Below are positions 56,365-64,000 of a stretch of 64,000 nt of DNA, one piece after another (the first letter of the stretch is position 1; the number at the start of each line of letters is the position of its first letter). Both the position numbers and the translations under genes were made by a program. This stretch comes from Gaertneriomyces semiglobifer (lineage: Eukaryota; Chytridiomycota; Chytridiomycetes; Spizellomycetales; Spizellomycetaceae). The DNA lies in contig JAHLKF010000011.1 of assembly GCA_025558075.1 (NCBI GenBank), positions 434,001 to 498,000 on the forward strand. The letters are read 5' to 3'. The notes beneath the pieces are model-generated. The model was not told where the DNA came from and searched no databases. It saw only the letters and a list, made by a program, of their open reading frames with translations.

Positions 56365-59300
56365 ATGATTTCTATCACCTCTGCGGGTGAGTGTTCTGAT
56401 GGTACCAAGTTTTGCAGCGTTTTTGATACAGAGCCTAACGTTCATCAGCTGGTGTCATATCTTTGCTGGATGAGTCTCAGGATGAGCTCAAAGTATATGC
56501 GCTGAAGAAGCTTGACGGCATTGTTGACCAGTTCTGGGCGGAGATCTCGGATGTCGTACCGAAAATGTAGGCCTTGCATTCTCTAGCTGAAATTAGTTAC
56601 ACTCAAGTTTTAACACCCGACTGTTTTTGTTGTACAGAGAAGTGCTCTACGAGGATGAGCAATTTCATCACCGTGAACTCGCCGCTCTGGTGGCTTCAAA
56701 GGTGAGATTGCTGCCATTCCAAGACTGACTGCTCTCGATTTCGCCAATAATCTTCTGCTTATATTATTTCAGGTGTACTATCACCTGGGCGAATACGATG
56801 AGTCATTGGCCTTTGCACTGGGCGCAGGGCCATTATTGGACCTAAACTCGAAATCAGAGTTTGTTGAAACGGTTATATGTATGCCCCGTTACCAGCTGCC
56901 TTCGATGTTACCCACGAGAACTAACTGACCGCCGTTTTAGCTAAATGCATTGACAGATATATTGAGCAACGGATATCGCAACAAGAGCATCCAGACAAAA
57001 GTATTGTTATTGACCGGCGACTAGAGGACGTCGTACAACGTATGTTCCAGCGCTGCTACGACGATGGGGAATTCAAACAGGTTCAGTTTTGGGTCGGTGT
57101 GCCATAGGTATTACTCTGTGCTGAACGCTCTTGACCTTGTCCTTAGGCAATTGGCATCGCTCTCGAATCCATGCGATTAGATGTTTTGGAGCAGGCAATC
57201 TCGAAGGGTGATCGGCAGACACTGCTCTCGTATGTCCTAGAAACGTCTATGACAATAGTGCAAAATTTAAATTTCCGAAATGAGGTACGATGAGGCGTGC
57301 GAATCAGATACATTTGCAGCACATAGTTAACTGGACCCCACATAGGTTCTTTTGCTTTTGGTGAAAATGTACCGCGAATTGCCCGAACCCGACTATATCT
57401 CCATAAGCCTTTGTCTGTTACACCTGAATGACCCATCCAGCTGCGCAGAAATGCTGCAAACGCTCGCTAACAAGGATGATGAGGTCTGTGAGCGAAACTT
57501 CACCTGGCTAGCGTGTTCTTGGGCCTATGCTAATGAGAGCCTTTTAGTTTCACAATCTAATGGCCTACCAGATTGCGTTTGATCTAGAGGAGAATGCTAC
57601 GCAAGATTTCTTGGGTAAAGTTTCCGCTGGATTGCCGGAAGAATCAAGCCCTACAAGCGCGCCGGAACCAAACGCCATGGAAACCGATGACGAGAACCAG
57701 ACTTTATTGGCATCGTCGTCGCCGTCTGCTGGCGATGGGAAGTTCGGCAAGATCAAGAAAATTCTCTCTGGAGAATTCTCCATTCAGCTACATCTCGAAT
57801 TTCTGGCGAGAAACAATCACGCCGATCTTCTGATTCTGAAGACGTCAAAAGTAATTCTTCGACGCCTATTTCTCAGTTCTTTAGACCATCTCGTTAATCT
57901 TCTTATTTGTCGTCTAGGATTCACTGGAAGCTCGGAATTCAGTGTATCACTCTGCCATTACATTTGCAAATGCGTTCATGAACGCAGGTACCACAAGCGA
58001 CGTCTTCCTTCGGCAAAACCTTGACTGGCTGTCTCGGGCTACTAACTGGACCAAATTCAGTGCGACAGCGGGCCTGGGTGTTATACACAAGGTTCGAAAG
58101 GATTATATTTGTCAAGTGGCCATTGTTGAGATATGCTAATTTAGCTCTGCAGGGCCAACTGACACAAGGAATGGCACTGTTAGCGCCCTACTTGCCCAGG
58201 GAAGGTGTTAGCGGGTCAGCCTACTCTGAAGGCGGCGCCCTTTTCGCCATGGGGTTAATCCACACGAACCACGGACAAGGGGTGGTGGAATACTTGAAGA
58301 ATGCTCTTGCCAGCACTCAAGTTGAGGTGGTGCAGCATGGTGCATGTCTTGGGTTGGGTGTGGCAGGCATGGCTACTGCTGACGAAGACGTGTACGAGGC
58401 ACTGAAAAATATTCTGTTCAGTGATAGTGCTGTCGGTGGAGAGGCCGCTGGTTTGGCGATGGGCTTGGTAATGCTGGGTACGGCGTCCGGAAAAGCGATC
58501 GAGGAGATGCTGCAATATGCTCATGAAACTCAGCATGAAAAGATTATCCGCGGCTTAGCGGTCGGGATTGCTCTTATCATGTATGGACGTGAAGATGAGG
58601 CAGAGGCGTTGATCGAACAACTGGGCATGGACAAGGTGCGAAATCAGATTGGCACTTCGTAACGTCATAGGTGAAAAATAACCTTGCTTGACTCTCAGGA
58701 TCCTATCCTGCGCTACGGCGGTATCTACACCGTGGCCATGGCTTACTGTGGCACTGGGAACAACAAAGCAATTAGGCGGTTACTACATGTGGCTGTGAGC
58801 GACGTAAACGACGACGTGAGAAGAGCTGCCGTGACAGCATTGGGTTTTATTCTTTTCCGGACTCCGAAGCAAGTGCCCCGAGTTGTACAGCTCCTTTCCG
58901 AGAGCTATAACCCGCATGTGCGATATGGGGCAACGTTGGCCCTCGGAATCTCGTGTGCGGGCACAGGGCTCAGCGAGGCTCTGGAACTGTTGGAACCGAT
59001 GACGAAGGATTCCGTTGATTATGTTAGACAAGGCGCGCTCATTGCATCCGCTATGATACTGGTGGAACACAACGAAGCAATGAGCCCAAAAGTGGCAGCA
59101 GTTCGTAAGCTCTATGAGCGGATCATTGCCGATAAGCATGAGGATGTAATGGCCAAGTTTGGTGCTGTGCTAGGCCAGGGCATCATTGACGCCGGTGGCC
59201 GTAATGTCACCATCTCGCTCCAGTCCAAATCTGGTTACGCGAATATGTCTGCCATTGTCGGAATGGCAGTGTTTACCCAGTTCTGGTATTGGTACCCGTT

Positions 59301-60048
59301 GTCACATTTCTTGAGTTTGGCATTTACGCCAACCGCTGTTATCGGCCTAAACAAAGACCTCAAACCTCCAAAATTCGAGTTCATATCCAATGCGAAGCCA
59401 TCGTTGTTTGCGTACCCCCACCAACTAAGCCACCAACTGAAGAGAAAGTGGAAAAGGTAGCAACCGCCGTGCTATCAACTACTGCCAAGGCAATTGCCCG
59501 CGCCAAAAAAGCCGATCAACAGCGACGGGAGAGCAGCAAAGGTCCGGAAGCGATGGAAACCGTAAGTATTTCATTTGGCGAAGGAGAGGCGACCTTCCGT
59601 ACTTAACTATGCTGCTTAGGACGACAAAGAGCCAGATACGCCGACGACGAAGGCCGAGAAAGACGAGAAGAAAGATGATGGCGTATCCGAAAAGCGCAAA
59701 AAGAAGAAAGAAGAAAATTTCCAGGTGCTGGACAACATGTCTCGTGTCGTGCCTGATCAGCTCAAATACACCACCTACAAAGATGACTCTCGTTATCTTC
59801 CAGTGAAGAAATCGTCCGTTGGTGGCATTATCTTACTACAGGATAAGCGGCCAGACGAACCTGAAGAATTAATGGAAGCCAAGCATTTGCCTGGATGTAA
59901 GTCTTCACTTGGTTATATGTGCGTGTGAAGTGTTGACGAGATATTCACATTTGCTCCATCAAATTTGGTAGCCACACCCGCCGGCAGCGCAACTGCGGTG
60001 ACTGGGGAAACTTCTAGCTCATCATCGCAACCAGCAGGGGAACAATAG
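56365..60048 (+). CDS. RPN2: 26S proteasome regulatory subunit RPN2 (PSMD1), with a one-base frame break
   Basis: Largest base subunit of the 19S particle; scaffold that binds Rpn13. Exons 56365-56386, 56449-56566, 56638-56701, 56773-56878, 56941-57080, 57147-57284, 57346-57483, 57548-57850, 57918-58091, 58153-58635, 58699-59561, 59620-59896, 59972-60048; about 967 residues. N terminus ([16 protein letters not shown]) and PC-repeat toroid ([48 protein letters not shown]) match human PSMD1 closely. In exon 11 the frame shifts by one base within CCCCC at 59415-59419: conserved FAYP lies in one frame and conserved [13 protein letters not shown] in another. No intron can bridge this. Confidence 0.93.
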
Positions 60049-60355
60049 ATAGGTCCACGAGTTCAACTCGTGCTTAAGGAAATAATATGCATCGTCAATC
60101 AGGCTTCGCATTCTGTTGTGCTGTTTTGCCATAGCGTGGTCACTACCTTTTTAGGTATCTTAACCAACAGCAATCCTTGTTATTCAAGGAAATAGGTTGT
60201 CCATGTCCGAACACAGCTGGACAAGAAAGTCGCGTCGTGCTCGATGACATTCGCGCTTGCACACACCAACTGCACTCAGTGAACCTTGTTACTAGGCCGG
60301 TGCTGGTACATAGATTCCTCTCTGAAGCTGGTGCACAGGACTAGGATGCTGTGAC
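60049..60355. other. Intergenic region, no gene seen
   Basis: 307 bp between RPN2 and the coiled-coil gene, both on the plus strand. No open frame with coding character. Confidence 0.5.
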
Positions 60356-63300
60356 ATGCTGCCTGCCAGCAAGACCCTTTTCGCTCGTATGTATTTGAGA
60401 TTAGTGCTGTGAAATTGTCGCTAACTAACCACTGGCGAGGTCTACAGCTCCGGCAGATACGCCGGGCCCGGGTGCGTACGATGTCAATACGAGTCTGCTC
60501 AATTCCGATAAACATAAGCACTATGGTTTTCTGAACAAAGCGAAGCGCTTCCAAAGCCCGAAGCATGGTAATGAGATGGTTATACCCGACTGGTGCGTGA
60601 CATTTTTGTTCATCTCATAATTCATGCAGACCCGCTGCACGGTGAAGCGGACATCGATTCCAATGAAAATTCGAACCCAAGACATTCACTCGCGCCAAGA
60701 ATGCACCGTCTCGATCGTGGAGAGGACATACAGAATCTGAAGAAGGAGGTGAGACAAGGGAGAGCATAGATGTTCACGCTGGCGCCACTAAAAACATCAC
60801 CGCGCAGGCTGAACAATGGCGCGATATGCATCAACGACAAGTGAACCTTAATGAAAAAGACAGAGCTATGCTCGAGGAGCGTATAGCAAAATTGAATGCG
60901 CAATTGCAAAGTTGTATTAAAGAAAGGAACACACTACAGTCACAACAAACGGTGAGAGACAAGGAGCTAGCGGATCTTCAGCATAAGCACATGCTGTTAC
61001 GAGCGAACGTGAGTAATTTGTCGTACTCTGGAATGTACATTCTCTGACCTTATCCTTTCGTAGCTCGACAAAGCGGAAAGTCAATCCCTTGTACATAGCG
61101 ATAAGGTGTCTAAAGTGGGCCTTTTAGAGAAAAAACTTATGGAATTACAACGTCAAAATGAACGTTTGAAAGGCCTTGCCACTACTGAAAAGAAAATGCA
61201 GAAGGAACGAGACACGCTAATAAATCAAGTCGCCCAGCTGAAATCCCGATTGGAGGAAGCACAAAATAGTCATAACGTTGCGAATGAACAACTTACCGCA
61301 CTGACTGTAGAATTTGGTAGCGCTCGCGAAAAGCTCCGGAAAGCTGAATCGCGAACTCAGATGCTCGCGTTAGACAGGGCCACTGCCTTGGAAGAGCACA
61401 CCTTACTCAAAGAGAAAATCCAGGATTTAGAAACGCAACTGCAATCAGCTCTTACTGAAAGGGATGATGCACTTGCTAATCACACGCAAGCATCGCAGGA
61501 TGCCGCTCGAATAGAATCTATGCTGCGGAAAGCGGAAGAGCAGAATGAGCTCCTCAAGGCACAGCAACGCATTTCTGCGGACGAGCACGCACAGCTACGA
61601 AACTCACTAGAAGAAAAGTTACACACTTTCAGTAGCCGAGCTGCTGAGTTGCAGCAAACAGTATCTCAATTGGAAGCGGGCAATGATTCCTTAAGCGCCA
61701 GACTGGAAACCGCCGAGGCTGCGACGCTGCAGCTACGTCAGGAGCTTGCCCAGCAAAAGCTGGAATGGGACCAGGAACGCGAAAGGCAGGACGCCATTAT
61801 GAGCTCGTTGAAAATTTCCAATGAGCGCTTGGAAGCAGAGATTCAAAAGCTTATACAGCAGAACCATGAAGAGGCACTCGCTTATCAGACAAATGTGCAC
61901 AATCTTCAAACGACGCTCTCCGAGCGCGTGCATGACATTGAACACCTCGCCGCTTCAATTGAGAAGCTAACCGAAGACGCAAGCACGCTCAAATCTGATA
62001 ATGCTGAGCTAGGAAACGCTTTAAAAGATCGTGATTCCAACATTCATGAGCTCCAAAACGATGCTGCATTGCTAAGGACTGAACGCGATCAACATTTGAG
62101 AACCATAGACGAATTGCGACGTGACTTAGCCCAATTGAATGACGGGAGCAGCATGAAAGACCAGGAATTATGCCAGTTGCGTGTACAGGCATCCGAGATG
62201 CGTGATCTCATCCGAAGACTCAACGCTGAATCGTCGCAGCAATCTCGGATGCTCGCGGACAAATTGGATGAAGTGCAAAGTAGTCTTAACAACACACAAC
62301 AGGATTTGCACCTGAAAGTGCAGGAAACTGAGCAGTTGCTAGCTCAATGCTCACAGCTGCGATCTCAACGCGACCATAAGGATGCTGACATTCAAGCACT
62401 CAAAGCAGAATGTCTCTCAAAGGATGCACTGATAGACAAGCTTCGGGAAGATATGTTGAGGGATAAGCAGCATCTTCAGCGACAACTTGATAATGCGAAA
62501 GCATCCTTAAAACAGTTTGAGGAGGTTGTGGAGACAAAATCCCAAAACATAATTCGGTTGGAGAAATTGCTGTTGGAGATGGAAGGTTCACTGCACGAAA
62601 TGAAAGGAGCAATGTCATCCGAGCGAACTCGCTTCGACAACGAAATGCGCGCATCGAGTAGCGCCCTCGAAAAATCGAGTCAAGAACTAAGGCACAAAAC
62701 CGCTGAAATTGAGAATTTGCGTGCGTCAATGTCTCGGACGGAGGTGGAGCTCAACCGCGCACGCAGCGAGCTTGAATCTCGCCAGCAGGAGTTACTTCAG
62801 CAATTGGGGTCTGCCAAAAAGAAGATTGAAGAAACCGAAGCGAAAGTCAATCAAGGAACAGCCGATCTTGAGGAAGCACGGTCGGAGAGTGCAATCAAAG
62901 ATGAAATAATTTCAAAGTTACGTGCGGAAGCTATCAACGCTCGACAGGCATTGGAGGCTGATGTTGAGGCATCTCGGCTAAACGTCATCAATGTCCAACA
63001 TGAGCTGGAGAAAGCGATGACTTATAACGAAGAGCTTTCTACCCAAATTTCTGCACTATCTACCAATCTAGATGTTGCTGGTCGCGCTCTTGAGGAGTGC
63101 AGAGGCGAACTTGGGTCCAGTAAAGAAATCAATAGGCAGCAGGACCAGGAGATCCAGCGCTTGAGACAAGAAGTTCAGACATGTCGCGCAATTATTGAGA
63201 CCATACGCAAAGAGCTTGCAGACTCCCAACTCCGAAGTGCCGACTTACGAGGCCAAGCTGAAAGCACGTTGCGAAGCCTAGAGACGGAACGCGCCAAGGT

Positions 63301-64000
63301 GGATAAACTGGAGGAGCAACTTACTGGCGCAGATCGGCAGATGCGTGAATGGGAACAAAACGAAAAGGATTGGGTACACGAACGGGAGGCTCTCGAAGCG
63401 CAGTTACGGACGGCCTCTGACGAAGTGCAATCAATAGAAACTCAAAAGAAAGCGTTGCTCCAGGAAAGTTTGGCAAGCGCGACACAAGTGTCGTCCTTAG
63501 AGCAACAATTGTCAAGTTGTCGCACCTCCATTGCAGAGCTTGAAGCAAAGCTTACGAAGGAAGTAGATATCAACGAACGATTGTCATGCGACTTACGTTC
63601 CAGAGACACCCATATAGCAGCCCTCACTCAAGACTTGTCATCTACCACAGCGAGGTTAGCCCACACTCGGGAAACCTTAACAGCCACTAAAGAGGAAATG
63701 CGTCAGCTGGAGCTTGATTTTTCGTTGAAGGAATCGTCCTTGGCCGCTTCTCAAACAGATCTGCGCCACACGCAGAGTCGTTTAAATCAAATGGAGATAG
63801 ATCTCGACGAGAAAGGCGCTGAAAATAAGCAGTTACGTCAGCGTGTTGAGAACGTCAGCTCTGAGCTCCTAAGAACTCGAGTTGATGCTGAGGCTCAAGG
63901 TCAGAAGCTGGTCGAGTCTCAAAAGCTGATTTTGCAGTACAAAAGCGACATTGCGGAATTGAATGGGAGCATTACTGCCCGGGACTCTCTTGTCGTAGAG
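60356..64000 (+). CDS. Long coiled-coil protein with HMMR-like N terminus, 3' partial
   Basis: Exons 60356-60386, 60448-60567, 60630-60748, 60808-61008 and 61064 to beyond 64000; at least 1,136 residues are visible and the frame is still open. The N terminus MLPASKTLFAPPADTPGPGA followed by YDVN and LNKAKRF resembles HMMR/RHAMM, which opens with a sperm-tail-type PGPGAYD motif before a long coiled coil. From residue ~90 on the protein is continuous heptad coiled coil rich in Glu, Gln, Leu and Arg, with no other domain in view. HMMR binds microtubules and centrosomes; a spindle or basal-body role is inferred. Coiled-coil resemblance alone is weak, so the call rests on the N-terminal motif. Confidence 0.65.

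Noticed and set aside
1..64000. Search for tRNA, rRNA, CRISPR, transposon, integrase or biosynthetic/defence cluster
   Set aside because: No T-loop/anticodon arrangement, transposase-like frame, terminal repeats or multi-gene defence signature was found by eye; gene content is ordinary eukaryotic.

Overview
The window looks like nuclear DNA from a flagellated (zoosporic) fungus. The best guess is a chytrid-like early-diverging fungus. Three genes of flagella or cilia are present: a RIB43A/RIBC2 doublet-microtubule protein, the transition-zone protein MKS1 and the axonemal protein MYCBPAP. They sit among ordinary eukaryotic housekeeping genes. Most genes are split by short introns (about 40-120 nt, mostly 50-75) with GT..AG ends and CTAAC/CTAAT-like branch points. 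Gene models below were spliced by hand from reading frame, splice signals and remembered family sequence. Assignment to a phylum is inference.

Layout. 0-8.3 kb: the end of an ERF4/GOLGA7-type gene, a GNAT acetyltransferase, a UCH-L3 deubiquitinase, an ATP-grasp ligase, RIBC2 and an endosomal Na+/H+ exchanger. 8.5-20.4 kb: an unknown coiled-coil nuclear protein, a 70-residue membrane protein, Cns1/TTC4, a mitochondrial protein, a PARL/Pcp1 rhomboid, Nup54, a FUN14 protein with an EF-hand loop and a Ctr copper transporter. 20.5-31.9 kb: MKS1, mitochondrial sulfite oxidase, a basic protein with an ING-like start, HINT, a TAF3/TAF8-type histone-fold protein, SMN and DCP1. 32-44.6 kb: NAP1, RBM42, a membrane-anchored histidine acid phosphatase, CDK1, MYCBPAP and a C19orf44-like protein. 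44.6-46.6 kb: an unresolved locus with two adjacent minisatellites. 46.6-64 kb: CSN3, BRE1, a TOM6-like micro-protein, a TBC RabGAP, AIRIM, PIG-L, proteasome RPN2, and a long coiled-coil protein with an HMMR-like start that runs off the window.

Genes are packed head-to-head and tail-to-tail on both strands, and several pairs share short divergent promoters (for example CDK1/MYCBPAP, 236 bp). I see no operon, transposon, CRISPR array, tRNA or rRNA.

I did not find a new multi-gene system. The points most worth a second look are: CDK1 with PGTAIRE in place of PSTAIRE; an EF-hand loop inside FUN14; an acid phosphatase lacking the usual catalytic Asp; Nup54 without an FG region; three probable GC-AG introns; 9-nt and 13-nt micro-exons; a one-base frame break in RPN2; and a minisatellite-filled probable intron.
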